DNA of 64,000 bases from Conus ventricosus (GCA_018398815.1 CM031595.1:139735580-139799579), one strand, 5' to 3'. Shown: positions 1 through 11,416, counted from the first letter of the stretch. Notes: generated from the sequence alone by a model not told the origin. Numbers and translations are program-made.

Positions 1-2857
1 CCCACTGACCAAACCCGGGTCAGGGACGCGGGAAACGACTAGGCCCGGATCTCTGCCCCCCTAAACCCCCCGACGGCCCAAAACCACCCCATCGACTGTC
101 GAAAATTTTTTCCCCTGGGGGTACGGGAATTTTGGGGGAGGGGACTTCTTTCGCTCCCCTATTGGGCAACGCCCCGCACCCCCCAATCCCCCCGGGGGGA
201 AAACACCACCGGGACGGGGGAAACCTTGTCCCTTGGGGTGGTCCCGTCACTGAAAAAAACCCCCTTCCCAGTCCGCTTCCACGGGGCCAGGGGCCGGCAA
301 CCATGCCCCCACCGCCACCCTGCCTTTCGGGGGGCCCGGCATGGCCCGAAACCCGGGAAACCGCGGGAGGCATTTGCTCTCCCCGGGGCGGGTACGAGAG
401 AGCCCCCTTCCCCTTCCTAACCCACCCCAGGGGCCCCCCAGGTTACCCGGTCCCCAAAAAAAACCCCTCCCCCGGGGCCCGCCACGGGCCCTGCTCCCTC
501 CCCCGGGGCCCGGGTGGCTCCACCCCCCCGAGGGAAACCCTTTTTGGCTGGGTTCGACACCCATTCTGACTCCATCTTCGGTCGCATTTTGGCACCGGGC
601 TTCTTTCAGCGGGAAATCGACCGGTCCCCCTCCCCCTCGGGCACTGGCCGTTTCCGGCGACCCCCCTAGTCCTGCCTGCCGAGTAGGGAAAGCCACCAGG
701 GACCCCCCCGTTTTTCCCCACAACCCAACGGGGGCGGGACTCCCCCCCACCCCTCTCCGGGCCCCCCTAAAGGGGTGGATCTGAAAAACCCCTTTCAAAC
801 ACTGACCCACACCCGGGGACGGGGTTGAGGGCTTTCCCCCCCCCCCCCAGGGGGGGGTAAACTTTTCCCCCCTTTGGGAAAAACCGGGCGCCCAGATTTT
901 ATTGTTAAGGAATCCCCTCCCTCTGAAAAACCCTTTTTCCCCCTTTTTCCGTTACCCCGGGGTTTTCCCCTCCCTGCCCAGCTATCAGGGCCCAAAGGGA
1001 AATAGTGGGCCCCCCAAAAACCCCAAAACCCCTTGGGGGACAAAACGCATCTTTCCCCGGGGGTCCCCACGGGCCCGTCCCCCCCCGGGGGAAATTGATT
1101 TCTTGTCAGCCCCTAACGGCTCCAGTAGGATTCCCCCCAAAAGGCCCAAGGGCCCCTTTCTGTGCCCTTCAGACCTGACGAAAACTGAGACAGACCCCTA
1201 GCTTTTTTGGCGCCCCCCCCGGGGATGCCTTTCTTTTTCACAAGATATCGCTCACCTTTGGCTGGGGCGGACGGGCGCACCCAAAGGATCACTTTTAATT
1301 TGCCGGGTTGGCAGTGAGAGATCTGAAACATAAAAAGGCCAATCTCTCGGGGCCGGCTGTCACGGTCCAACCCCTCCCAGGCGCTAAAGTGGGCCCTTTG
1401 GGGTGCATCCCGGGGAAACCCAACGCTTTTTGGGCAGCTATTCGACTGCAAAACCCGGGAAAATGACTCCCCCCAAACCCTACCCCGGGCAGCCACCTGC
1501 CCACACCGCACGGCCCGCCAAACGCCCTAATATCCCTCTCTTGCCAGCATACACCCCCGGGAGGAAACCGGGGGAAAGGGGGCCCCAGGGGGACTCCACC
1601 CTTTTATACTCCTATTTCAAAAACGCTCCCAAACGCCCTCTCTGCAAAAATCGGGTTCCATAGAATTTGAAGCAGTCTGTACTTGCCCCTGAAATCTGCT
1701 CGCAAGGGGTTTTCCGACAAAGGGCCTAGCCTAGCAGACGACGCTCGCATTGAAGTTGAATTTTTCCCCAAGGGCTCGTCCCAATTTTCCCCCTATTCCC
1801 CCGTTTTGCGCAAACGCGATACTTTTCTTCCGCCATTTTCCCCCCTCGGGGCCAGGGAATCGAAAATGTCAGGAAAATGTGCATTTCAGGCCCCGGGGTC
1901 AGGGAAGGGAGACTGGTTTTCTAAGGAACCCCAAAACAAAAAAAATTAAAATTTTTTATGTTCCCTTTGCAAAAGACGCCCCATTTGCATCTATGGGGTT
2001 TTGAAAACCCCACACCCATGCTGACTATGGGGGGCACAAGCGCGTGGCTCAGTATCTTTTTACACGCGCGTTTGTGTTCCAGTCCTTTTTTAAGCTGTGG
2101 GGATGGAGAGTGACACTATTTTTAACCTCAACCCCCTACCCCCCCCAACTCGGGGCCCCCCTCACCCTGGCCCCAATCCCCTACCCCCAAACTACAAAAC
2201 CTTTTTTCCCCCTGGGGGGGTCACCAACCCCTCCAAAATGCGAGCCTCGCCCACCAGCGATTTCACCTCTCGGGCAAGAGCTTCGCCAAAACCCCCGATC
2301 CAGGTATCTCCCCACCCCGGGGAGGGTTTCCCCTCCCCCCCCCCTAGTGGACCTCCCTCCCCACCCTTTGACTCTCCTTTCCCCCCCCCTTCGGGAAGGA
2401 CACTTTCGTCCCCTTTTGGGGGGTGATGGAGTCCCGGGCTCCTTTTATTTCCCCCCAGGCAAGTCCCAAGCGACAGCTTCAGAGGGAGTTCCCCTTCCCT
2501 TGGCCCAACCCAAAGACAGCTTGGGAAAAAGACCATTCCCCTAGGGGCCTTGGTTTTGTTTGGGGCCCCAGGAGGGCTCAAACCCATCCACCCTGGCCCC
2601 CCGGGGTTCCCATCTCCCTCCCTTTCCCCCCGGGCCCCGGAACTTTACACAGACCCCCTCCAACTCGGGGGGGGGGGCCCAAATTGGGGAGCAGCCAAAC
2701 CCCCCGGGGGTTTGGGAACCTCTGACCTCGTTTCCCCATCAAAACATTTTAACTGGAAAGGTGCAGGGTCGCCCTCCCCACTTCCGTCCCCCTAGTCCCC
2801 CCCGTTTTGTTCCCCTTTCACGGACAACACTTCGGGAGCTTTTTCCCTCAACCCAAA

Positions 2858-2899
<42 letters not shown>

Positions 2900-4704
2900 C
2901 TCCATCGGGGGTCTCCCTCCGTACAGAGGCCCCCCTCCACTGGTTTCACACCAGGGGGGGGCAAACCCCGCGCGAGACACATAGCAGGGCCCCAACCCAA
3001 AAACCCGGCAAAACACTCCAAACCCCCTCCCAAATCTGTCCCCACACGGAATGGACCCTCAGGGAGGCAAACCTAACAAACCCTGTGGGAAAAAAGGTTC
3101 CCGACCCATGATCGAAACCCGGGCTGCCACAAAGTTCAAAATAACGCTGCCAGTTTGTGTCCCCCGGTCCCCGAACCCCCGGGGGTTCCCCCATCGACGC
3201 CCTATCCCTTCCCTGGTCCGGGCCCCATAGCTTTCGCCCTCCCCCCCCCCGCTTTCCCCATCCTCCAAAAAGGTTTATCAGGAAGGCGAGACTCAGAGAC
3301 CCAGGGCCCTTCTCAAGCCCCGTTGGGGGCCCACCAGTCCTGGTTACCGGAACCTCAATTCCCCCACCACGCACCCCCCCTTCGGGGTTTAAAAACCCGG
3401 GGGGACATGCTCAGGGAACCCCCTTCGGTCCCCCCTCACGGGCCAAAACCCCCAAAAAATTTGCCTCCCCGCCTGGGTTCTGTGCCAGCCCGGTTGCGAC
3501 AGCTAGTCCACCTCCGAACGGGCTGTCCCCCGTCCGTCCTCAAAATCCCTCTATCGCTGGGGCCCTCAGGAACCTTTCCCAGACCTACCATGTCCTCGTC
3601 GCAGAGCTAGCAACAGACCCTTTACAATTTTCAGATGGAGGAAATGGGTCTCATGGGCGAAGACAATTCTGTCTATCACAATCACCCCCTCCAATATCCA
3701 GATAGGGAAAATTTTTTCCCGTCCCACCTTTAAACCCCTCTGCTAGCCCCCATCCGGGGCTACAGGCCGGGCCCCTCTGCAAAACCACCGCCAAATGGGC
3801 GGACCCTTTCCCTTTAGAATACTTTTCCTTTTTCAAACAGATCCCCCCGAGGGGCTGCTTTCGTGAGGCCCAATCCCCTAGACCCTGTTCCCCTTTTGGG
3901 AAACCCCTTCACTTACTTTACGTCCTCCGGAAACCCCCCTTTGGGGCCTGTCTCCTCCATTTCCCCTTTGACCTTCTGTCTATGAAAACTACCTTCCCCT
4001 CGCCCCCTCCTTCCGCCAGAAGGCGAGGGGAGATCCCGCCCTTTGCGGGGACCCCAGAGAAAAAATTGCCCTTTTCCCCAGAGACGGCTCCGCCTCTTAA
4101 ATTCCTTTTCCCAATTCCTAGCTAAGAAACCCGGAACCCGGGAGTGCCCCCCTCCTTTTCCTCGTCAACCCCCCCGCGGCGGAAAACACAGGGGAGACAC
4201 CCCTTTTGGGCAAAGCCCTTTTGGGCCCCTTTTCGAGGGCTAACACACACTGGGGAAAGCTCCGGGGGGCCCCAGGGGCGTTTTGCAAAGACGTCTCCTT
4301 ATTTCCATCAAACCCCCTAACACAAGACCCTCAGCTGGGACGTCTCTAAGGGGGCTCTCCAAGGGGTCAGAACGGGCCCATCCCCAGCATCCCCCCACCC
4401 CCCGTCTTGTCCCCCCCCGGGCTCAAAGACCCAGAGCGCTCGCCGCTTCGGCAGCATTCCACACCTGTTTTTCCCCGCGCCACCTCCAGGGGGCAGCCAT
4501 CTGGGGTTCGGAAAATCCCCTTTATAAAAAATTTTTTTAAGGGACATCCGCAAAAAAACCCGGGGTGATGGTTTTAATGGGATTTTCCTTTGGGGGGGGT
4601 ATGCAAAAAATATTTTGGGGAACCCCAGGAAACCCCTAGGGGACCGCCCCCTCCTTTTCCTTTTAATTTTGCCCATTGGGCTGACATGGTACAGTTTTAT
4701 AAAC
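1..4704. other. Corrupted GC-rich contig end (inverted counterpart of about 16.6-20.9 kb)
   Basis: The sequence is dominated by runs of C and G of 3-10 bases. It matches, in reverse complement and with many indels, the stretch from about 20860 down to 16610. One example is the glycine-rich reading around 2200-2580, which recurs on the other strand at 18500-18800. Where the repeat part can be compared with the cleaner copy at 60.8-61.4 kb, single bases have been replaced by extensions of neighbouring bases. I read this as low-quality consensus and not as genuine GC-rich genes. No gene can be supported here, and the long open frames follow from the lack of A/T-rich stop codons. Confidence 0.7.
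2858..2895. repeat. Poly-G tract (38 bp)
   Basis: Uninterrupted run of G. A run of C sits at the homologous inverted position (18257-18283), so a homopolymer is probably really present there, although its length is unreliable. Confidence 0.7.
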
Positions 4705-5045
4705 CCCCAAAAAAAGGGGGGTTTTGTATTATTAAACCCCCCGTTTGGGGTATATACTTTCCAGTCAGACTCAATGCCCCCCCTGCCTTCCCCCCCTGGG
4801 GCCCAAAGGGTTTTTGGGGTTCCTTGCGCGCATCCCGAAAGAAAGAGGTACGGGAGGTTGACACTGGCTTTCCTTCCTACCGGAAGCGGGGGCATCACTG
4901 ACTGTCCCTTTTTACTGCCTTAAACCACACAAAAAAAAACGGCCCGGCAGAGCCCGACAACCCGCCGTGAATTCAATTTTCGACTTTGGGAATTTTACTA
5001 AACCAAACAGGGGGTAAAAAACCAAAAACCCCCCTAATTTCCCCC
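4705..5045 (-). repeat. Degraded copy of a foldback (MITE-like) repeat
   Basis: Reverse-complement copy of the repeat at 16304-16606, also related to 60795-61101. Remnants of both inverted arms are recognisable: AAACAGGG-type sequence near 5000 and the TTTGTATTAT-type arm near 4720. The sequence is heavily smeared into G/C/A runs. Confidence 0.5.
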
Positions 5046-5088
5046 TTCAAATGGGGGAGAATGAATAAATTAAGAAACATTTGTGTAC

Positions 5089-5166
5089 CTGTGTGTCAGT
5101 TGGACCTCCCCAGGCTTCAGGATGGAACTGAGCAGTGAAAACAGGCTTCTTTGTGTGCATGATACC
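5089..5166 (-). CDS. CPS III/CPS1-type gene, exon E5 (GATase His/Glu), contig A copy
   Basis: Exon of 78 bp (26 codons, phase 0 at both ends), acceptor TTTCAG and donor GTACAC on the minus strand. It reads GIMHTKKPVFTAQFHPE followed by AWGGPTDTQ and is the only undamaged copy of this exon in the window. QFHPE carries the catalytic His and Glu of class I glutamine amidotransferases. It aligns collinearly with the human CPS1 stretch ending PIDTE. It lies immediately downstream of the 40-bp minisatellite whose units resemble the first 39 bases of the exon. The plus-strand copy at 16180-16255 has lost two bases. Confidence 0.9.
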
Positions 5167-5995
5167 CTGAAACAGTGAAGACAGGTATTTTGTGCGCATG
5201 ATACCCTGAAACAGTGAAGACAGGTATATTTGTGTGCATGAAAACCTGAAACAGCAAAGCAGCTTCTTTGTGTGTAACAGCAAAGACAGGCTTCTTTGTG
5301 TGCATGATACCCTGAAACAAAGAAGACAGGCTTCTATTGTTGCATGATACCCTGAAACAGCAAAGACAGGCTTCTTTGTGAGCATGATATCCTGAAACAG
5401 CAAAGACAGGCTAGTTTGTGTGCATGATACCTAAGACAGCAAACACTGATTCTTTGTTTGCATGACATCCTGACATGGCAATGACGGCTTCTTTTTGTGT
5501 AAGATGCCCAACCATAACAAAGACTGGTTTCTTTGTGTGCATGATGCCCTGAAACAACACAGACTGGTTTCTTTGTGTGCACAATACCTGACTAATGATA
5601 ACAAGTGGTTTTTTTTGTGTGTATGATACCCTAAAACAGCAAAGACTGGCTTCTTTGTGTGCATGATATCCTGAAATAGCGAGGACAAGCATCTTTTTTT
5701 GCATAATACTCTGCAACACCAAAGACAGGCTTCTTTTTGTGTACATGCCCTGAAACTACAAAAGACATACTTCTTTGTGTGTGTGAAAGTACATGTTTCT
5801 TTGTGTACGTTTATACCCTGAAACAAAGATGGCTTTTTCTTCGCGCGATATCCTCATACAAGACAGTCTTCTCAATGAGCAAAACACCCTGAAACAACAA
5901 TGAGATAAACCCTGAAACAACAAGGGAAAAAAACAGGTTTGTGTGTGCTTGATGTCCTGAAATAACAAGACAGGCTCCTTTGCGTGCACAATACC
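5167..5995 (-). repeat. 40-bp minisatellite made of E5 acceptor plus exon start (contig A copy)
   Basis: About twenty tandem units of about 40 bp, read on the minus strand as TGTTTCAG, then GGTATCATGCACACAAAG, then AAGCCTGTCTTTGC. Each unit is the start of exon E5 preceded by a polypyrimidine tract and AG. Units near the exon are most regular; those beyond about 5700 have diverged. This is the inverted redundant copy of the array at 15340-16179. Confidence 0.9.
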
Positions 5996-6244
5996 CCAAA
6001 ACATTTAAATGAATTCAACCATATAAATCCTAGATACAACCTTAATGACAGACCATAAAACACAGTCCGTATACTGTGTGCATTCTAGCACATGCACCAA
6101 CAGAGTAACAAACTGCCACTTATACACACTTTATTGCTTTTATACGCCATCTTTTTGTCTTAGTCAGTACTTACAAAGACCACCTTTACTAATTCCTAAA
6201 ACTTACCAGATAACTTGTAACACAATGGCCTCAGCACCAGCCAA

Positions 6245-6600
6245 CAAATGAAACAACAGAGAACTGCAAACATGGTCTAAATCTTTGGACAAAACCTATT
6301 ATTTTCAGTTAGGACCGTGTTTTCATGCTTACATCCCTTGTTCAACTTTCGTTTGCATGTTGAATGTGTGTTGTGACTTTACTAGACATTTTGGATCAGA
6401 GCCAACGAGTAAAATAACCCAGAATTGCAAATATGGTCCAAATCTTGGACAAGCCCTGTTATTTTCAGATAGGACCATGTTTTCATGCTTACATCCCATG
6501 TTCAACTTCTTTCAAATGAAACAAACACAAATAGCCTCAATTTTAATTGAAATTCTTCAAATGTTGAATGTGTGCTGTGACTTTACGAGAATTTTTGGAT
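6245..6600. repeat. Imperfect 160-bp tandem duplication in the E4-E5 intron
   Basis: A block starting near CAGAGAACTGCAAACATGG (about 6257) recurs about 160 bp later, with a partial third copy around 6560. The same duplication is seen inverted at about 14730-15090. No coding similarity was recognised. Confidence 0.7.
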
Positions 6601-6767
6601 CATTATTTAAATGTGTGTTCTGGATTTTCTGTGTTTCAGGCAACAAGGCTACCCAGGACACAGGGCAGAGTTTGTTTTGGCTACTGAGGAAGATACGGGT
6701 GAAAGACTTTCAGAGAAAAGTAACACAAAACTGAAAAAGATGATAATGATATGTACATACATAGTAC

Positions 6768-6910
6768 CTCGTTGGTCATGTCGTTGCCATTTACAAACAT
6801 GACTTTCCATTCAGGCGGTAAACTGTTGGTGTCAACAGCAAATCCATTGTTCTGTGAGGTAATGAATGCTCCGTCCCATTTTCTAGGTTATCACTGGCTT
6901 GTTGTGTCAC
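6768..6910 (-). CDS. CPS III/CPS1-type gene, exon E4 (GATase), contig A copy
   Basis: Minus-strand copy of exon E4, with acceptor TTTTCAG and donor GTACTA. It is 143 bp against 142 expected, with an extra base near the start (GGTGACACAAC for GGGACACAAC) and a few further differences, so the frame is broken. The better copy is at 14424-14565. Reading in either copy gives [12 protein letters not shown] GATase sequence ending NDMTNE. Confidence 0.85.
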
Positions 6911-7506
6911 CCTGAAAATACATAATCATAATCAAGTAATACAGTAAATATCTGGTGCTAAATAATGACAGTGCTAAACAACAGAACATGCATGATAGAA
7001 CTATGACAAAACAAAATGTGAAGAATCTGAGGTTGCTGCAATTAAATCTTACTTGTATTAATTTTCACTACTACAATTACATTGTTGCTTGCATACATCG
7101 TTATCATCTTGGATGAACATAAACCGGAAAATAAAAGGTAATAACTATATTGCTTTCAAGTACAGTTGCGTAACAGAAGAAAGAATTTGAACTGTTTTAA
7201 AGGTAATCTTTACCCCCTGTACATCAATGATAAATTTGATCATCATTACTTTATGGCCATGTCACCAAATATGCATAGCTTCCTGATTAAAACAAAAAAG
7301 GCATAATAACAATACACAGTTGTAAAATTGTCATATCTATTTCAAATAGGTCTTTTCATTAACCGATGTTTCCTTTGTCAAGAGGATTAGACAGACAGCA
7401 TGTTAAGGAAAAGAGGAGAGAGTAAAACTGGTTCAATAGTGTATTTCAAAAGTATCGGAATTTGATATTTTTTGAAAATGTAAAATTCTTTCCTTTCTTT
7501 GATCAC

Positions 7507-7590
7507 CCCCGCCCCCCCCGCCCCTCCCCACCCCCCCGCACCACCCCCCCCCCCCCTACCCCCCCCCCCCCCCCCCCCACCCCCCCCCAA
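7507..7590. repeat. C-rich homopolymer block
   Basis: Nearly pure C with a few A, G and T interruptions, immediately upstream of the SINE at 7619. The inverted counterpart is the poly-G tract at 13741-13831. Confidence 0.8.
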
Positions 7591-7618
7591 TCCTTCTAAA
7601 ATGAGATAAATGGCAACT

Positions 7619-8045
7619 AGGGGCCGGCTAGCTCAGTTGGTAGACGCCTACTCGTGATCCTGGGGTTTGCGTGTTCGAATTACGGTATAGGGGGATTTTT
7701 CCCTCGGAGTAACATTTGTTTCTGACGTCCATTCCCCAAATCGTCCTTCGAATGAACTAAAAACGAGTTTCCATGTGTGAACTCACGCATAACATCTGCA
7801 CACACTTAAAAATCCCATCACCAAATTCTGGTAAGAGAAGGCCAGTTTTGGCCGTTGGTATGTATGACACGAGACACAATAGCATGCACATACCCCGAAG
7901 ATGGAGTATGGCTGCCTTAATGGCGGTATAAAAAAGGTCAACACACAAAACTCCACTGCCTGGCTATACAGGAGTGTCTCCGCAGGAGTATTCCTGCGTA
8001 AAATTAAGAAAAAACGCAAAGAAAGAAAAGAAAAGAAAAAAAGGC
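7619..8045 (+). mobile_element. tRNA-derived SINE (contig A copy)
   Basis: The tRNA-like head has an A box (TAGCTCAGTTGG, 7629-7640) and a B box (GTTCGAAT, from 7673). The body contains CCGAAGATGGAGTATGGCTG, and the tail is A-rich near 8000-8040. The CATACTCCATCTTCGG motif (reverse strand) resembles SINEs I know from gastropods. The other full copy is inverted at 13300-13712. Tail fragments lie within the minisatellites at 23349-23469 and 40271-40401. Confidence 0.8.
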
Positions 8046-8214
8046 AATGCTAATTATCACAATGCTTGATAAATATTATTCTCCCTGAGCAACACTTTCA
8101 TCAGTAATGCAAGCTAAAAAAGGAGGGAAAGGAAAAACATCCAGATGGAAAGCAATTACATTCAAGCAAAGATAAATATGGCGAGAATGCCATTTTGCAA
8201 ATGCGAGCAAGTGT

Positions 8215-8340
8215 GAGTGTTGTGTTGTGTGTGTGTGTGTGTTGTGTTTGTGTGGTGTGTTTTGAGAGTTTGTGTGTTTGTGTGTGAGTGTGTGTGTGTG
8301 TGTGGCGGTGTGTGGTGTGTGTGGTGTGGTTGTGTGTTAT
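8215..8340. repeat. (GT)n microsatellite
   Basis: Interrupted GT dinucleotide array. It corresponds to the CA array at 13018-13136 in the inverted copy. Confidence 0.9.
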
Positions 8341-8540
8341 GCTGCACAAAAGTCCCTGTGCGTGCAATGCAATATATGTATCTGTCACCATCTACAACTA
8401 CATCTATAATCCATGAAAAAAAGATGATTCATAAAAAACAATGCAAACCCTTAAAAACAAAAATGATCCCCTGATACAATGTACAAATTCAAAACACCCT
8501 GTACAATTAAGAGCAAAAAGAACAAGAACCCCTGGCCCAC

Positions 8541-8666
8541 CTATTGCCAAGCGGCATCTTTGTAGTGTCGTTGCCCCCCGGCAGCCAGGCCGTCAGCTGA
8601 TGGCCCATACAGATACAAACACCGGGCTCTGCCCGGCGTCTCCAGAACCTGTACATAACACTCCAT
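8541..8666 (-). CDS. CPS III/CPS1-type gene, exon E3 (GATase nucleophile Cys), contig A copy
   Basis: Minus-strand copy of the exon carrying the GATase nucleophile. It can be read, with frameshifts, as VLETPGRA, then GICMGHQLTA, then YKMPLGNR. The donor is GTGGGC after CAATAG. The 5' limit is uncertain: I placed it at ATGGAG, which gives a length fitting human CPS1, but an acceptor at GTACAG (8658) is possible. GIC is the catalytic Cys position, replaced by Ser in human CPS1. It ends in phase 2, as required to join E4. Confidence 0.75.
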   Translation of the reverse strand: MECYVQVLETPGRARCLYLYGPSADGLAAGGQRHYKDAAWQ

Positions 8667-8844
8667 CATCGAGGCAGGGTGCCAGAGATTTCTTTTGATA
8701 ATGCTGCTTTTCTAGTGGTGCTGTGGCAGTGGCAGCTGTTCCTGCTACAGTTTGCTGTGGTCAAGTGAGCAACAATAGCCTACACTAAAAACCAATGCAG
8801 TCATAAAAATAACAGTTCACTGCTATAATGACAAAAACCAATTC

Positions 8845-8935
8845 AGTCCCACAGCAATAAGGACTGTGCACAACCAATAACAGTCACAGCAATAAGGACT
8901 GTACACAACCAATACAGTCACAACAATAATAGCTC
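8845..8935. repeat. About 35-bp tandem repeat in the E2-E3 intron
   Basis: ACAGCAATAAGGACTGT recurs at 8851 and 8886, with further degenerate copies on both sides. The rest of 8667-9547 shows no other recognisable feature. Confidence 0.6.
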
Positions 8936-9547
8936 AAACCAGTTCAGTTCAAATAAAGCAATAAGAGCTACAGCCAATAATCACAACAAGCACAACAGTA
9001 GCAATTACTACATCAATCTATAACAGTCACAACCAGACAAAACTCACAATAAACTTGCCTGTTTCACCTCACTAACAGCAAAGATCCTACATAGTTTATC
9101 ACAAATTTCCCCGTTTCACAGGATGAATAATAGAAACAGGTAAGTACAAAATGTAGACAAAGGGACAGAATATGATAGGGAAAAAATAATAACAAATTTT
9201 ACAGCACATACATGCCAAGGGAAAAATAGCAACAGGTTTACAGATGCATGTCCATGCAATCAGCAAGTATTCATTAAGTGATTTACTTATTCATTCATCT
9301 ATTCAACTTTAAGAGCCTCTACACTGTGGCTCAAGAGTTAAGCAAATGTGATATAGAATACATGGACCAATCCACAATCACTGATGTCTTCTTGAAGAAA
9401 TGGAAGATTTTTCAAACAACAACTCCACACAAGCTCAATTCAGCGTGCCCTTTAAACACATTTATCAAAGCTTATGTGTAGGCTTCAACTACATGCCTAC
9501 TTTTTGTTATCAGTTCAACTGACCTTTCTGATGTGATCAACAGTCAC

Positions 9548-9653
9548 CTGTGCCAGAGCAGGATCTCCAGGCCCATTGGAGATAAACAAACCATCATATG
9601 CTTCTTCCGTGAAGTCATAGTCCCCAGGGAACCAGCTTGACTTTCATGTTGCA
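9548..9653 (-). CDS. CPS III/CPS1-type gene, exon E2 (GATase)
   Basis: Only copy in the window. Acceptor ACATCCAG, donor GTGACT, phase 0 at both ends. It is 106 bp, one base more than the 105 expected: an extra G in CCCTGGGGAC breaks the frame. It reads CNMKVKLVPWDYDFTEEA, then YDGLFISNGPGDPALAQ. This aligns with the GATase stretch just after the DCGIK motif. SNGPGDP is the form typical of glutamine-using CPS enzymes, whereas human CPS1 has GGPGNP. It follows E1 (contig D) and precedes E3. Confidence 0.88.
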
Positions 9654-9939
9654 CTGGATGTACACAAGATCAAACTCCACATTGAGTCCCTTTTTTCACA
9701 ATCACATGGGTACATGAATTGAAATAATCAAAAGGGGAGGGAGGGGGGATTCACAGTAACAGTTAGAATTGTGCATAGTACGTTTGAAAGGTAGAATTTA
9801 ATACAAATTTTAAAAGGAAAAATTACAGTTAATCCACCACATAACAGTGACAAACAAATCACAAGACAAAACATGATGCGTTTCGACCTCTTTGGTTTCT
9901 TCAGGCAAGATAAACAACATTCAGGACAATGACAATGAA

Positions 9940-10010
9940 GAACAAGCAATCACTTATCTTCTCTACGTCCATCTTACACCGAAGTTGAGAAGATAAGTGA
10001 TTGCTGGTTC
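9940..10010. other. Inverted-repeat hairpin
   Basis: GCAATCACTTATCTTCTC (9946-9963) is the perfect reverse complement of 9987-10004. Pairing extends outward by one base, a mismatch and four more pairs. The loop is 23 bases. It is intronic (E1-E2); no function is evident. Confidence 0.7.
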
Positions 10011-10026
10011 TTTGTTTGATGCCACA

Positions 10027-10140
10027 TAACTTCAATAACATTTCATATTACCTTATATCTGATGTTAACTAACCTTGACAAGCTTTCATGCCATGTTATG
10101 TTTGATGTCAACAAATCTTGACAAGGTTTCATACAGTGTC
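10027..10140 (-). repeat. 43-bp minisatellite of E1 exon end plus donor (diverged units)
   Basis: The marker TTTCAT/TTTC recurs at 10041, 10084 and 10127, exactly 43 bp apart. Read on the minus strand, one unit contains CATCAAACATAACATGG, then AAGCTTGTCAAG, then GTTAGT. This matches the end of exon E1 (GIKHNMIRNLLK) followed by a splice donor. It is related to the regular 43-bp array beside E1 at 61809-61961. Confidence 0.75.
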
Positions 10141-10539
10141 TGTCACACTGTCACTTTTGCACACGCGCATTCATGACAGCATTTACTCCATACGCACACG
10201 TAATCTTTCCAATCAACCAAAAGGCGCACTACCGAATGTTTTTTCTTCTCCCCCTCTCCTTCCGGAAAACACTTTACTAAATCACATCAAACAATTTATA
10301 AACAGATTTTATACATGTAGCTCTCTTTCCACTGAGAGGCAAACTAACTCACTCAAGACTTCATAAAGTCACGGCCTTCACACAACATTGGCCCACAAAA
10401 TCCAGACCAGGAAAATAAATGATTCTTTCACTCCTTGATGCTATGCCTGCATCCGAATTAAGACTCGCTCCATCCTTTCATGATTCCCTGTCTCTCTCAG
10501 ACATCATCTCGCCCCCTCGATTTCTCCCATCCTGGAGAT

Positions 10540-10662
10540 ATGACTTCCGACTCCTCTCCCTCGACTTTTCCTGTCACTGGAGAGATGAGTTCAACTCCTC
10601 TTCCTCGACTTCTCCTGTCCCTGGAGAGATGAGTTCCAACTCCTCTCCCTGGAGTCGTTAAT
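10540..10662. repeat. 44-bp minisatellite
   Basis: Units with GAGATGAGTTC and CTCCTCTTCCTCGACTT-type sequence; GATGAG occurs at 10584 and 10628. There are about three units, the first diverged. Confidence 0.75.
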
Positions 10663-10718
10663 TGCCGGGCTGAACTACCGGTGTGTTCCCCACACCATGG
10701 CCATCTTTAACCCCCTCA

Positions 10719-10768
10719 CGGGGTGAAAGGTGAAAGGTGAAGGGCGAAGGGTGAAGGGTGAAGGGCTG
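10719..10768. repeat. Heptamer repeat (GGTGAAG)n
   Basis: Variants of GGTGAAA, GGTGAAG and GGCGAAG in tandem, about six copies. Confidence 0.75.
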
Positions 10769-10869
10769 AAACACGAATAAGGTTCGTGTAAATAACCTGC
10801 TTCTTAATTCAACATATGAATTCTTTCTTTCTCTTTTCTTTAAGTTTTCCCCTGTAGCTTTCCCCAACT

Positions 10870-10945
10870 ATCTATCGCTCACCTGGTAATGACTGGTCAG
10901 CAGCGAGGACCAACGTCCTGACAGGTTCGAGTCTCTAGGCCATCT
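10870..10945 (+). mobile_element. Possible second tRNA-derived SINE head
   Basis: An A-box-like sequence (TCGCTCACCTGG) is followed about 45 bp later by a B box (GGTTCGAGTCT). It does not fold into an obvious intact tRNA from inspection. It directly precedes the block shared with contig D, so it may be the head of that repeat. Confidence 0.4.
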
Positions 10946-10964
10946 CCTGGGCTAAAACTGATTC

Positions 10965-11245
10965 TTTCCTCCCTCCTCCTAGTGAGTGCATACTCAGTGT
11001 TCAAAACACATGACCAGCACCTTACCAACCCTTATTAAACTATCTCTCAGTGGTCACTTTCACCCAATGACCACGTTTCTTTCTTTAATGAGTTTATCTC
11101 ACCATTATTTGGGGACGCCCGCTACACTAATCAAGCCACATAAATATTCTTCCTTTCCGTTGTGGCATGGGGAAATGATTCATATCACTAACTACATGTG
11201 ATGGAGCGTCACATGCCTTGATGTGAGGCTACCCCATGACACCCC
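10965..11245. repeat. Block shared with start of contig D (61555-61805)
   Basis: Matches 61555-61805 in the same orientation, including GTGGTCACTTTCACCCA and ATGGAGCGTCACATGCC. It is either a dispersed repeat or, more likely, the overlap of two contigs of the same locus, because E1 (contig D) and E2 (contig A) must be neighbours. Copies differ by many small indels. Confidence 0.7.
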
Positions 11246-11416
11246 CATCCTGGGGTGAAAAAATTTTCTCCAGAAATTTTTTTTAAAGGATATACAAAAT
11301 TCACTTAAAACACATCTTTAGCCATGAATCTCAAAATGTGTAACCATCACACATGATTCACCAAATTAAAAACAAACGTTTTAGAATCAATCATCATTTA
11401 ATCCCCCTAATGCATA

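Noticed and set aside
247..3705. Many long proline-, glycine- and arginine-rich open frames (up to 187 codons)
   Set aside because: They arise from G/C homopolymer runs in corrupted sequence, occur on both strands and in overlapping frames, and show no domain.
7621..7695. A functional tRNA gene
   Set aside because: A and B boxes are present but the sequence continues into a SINE body with a second copy elsewhere, and the cloverleaf is not intact by eye.
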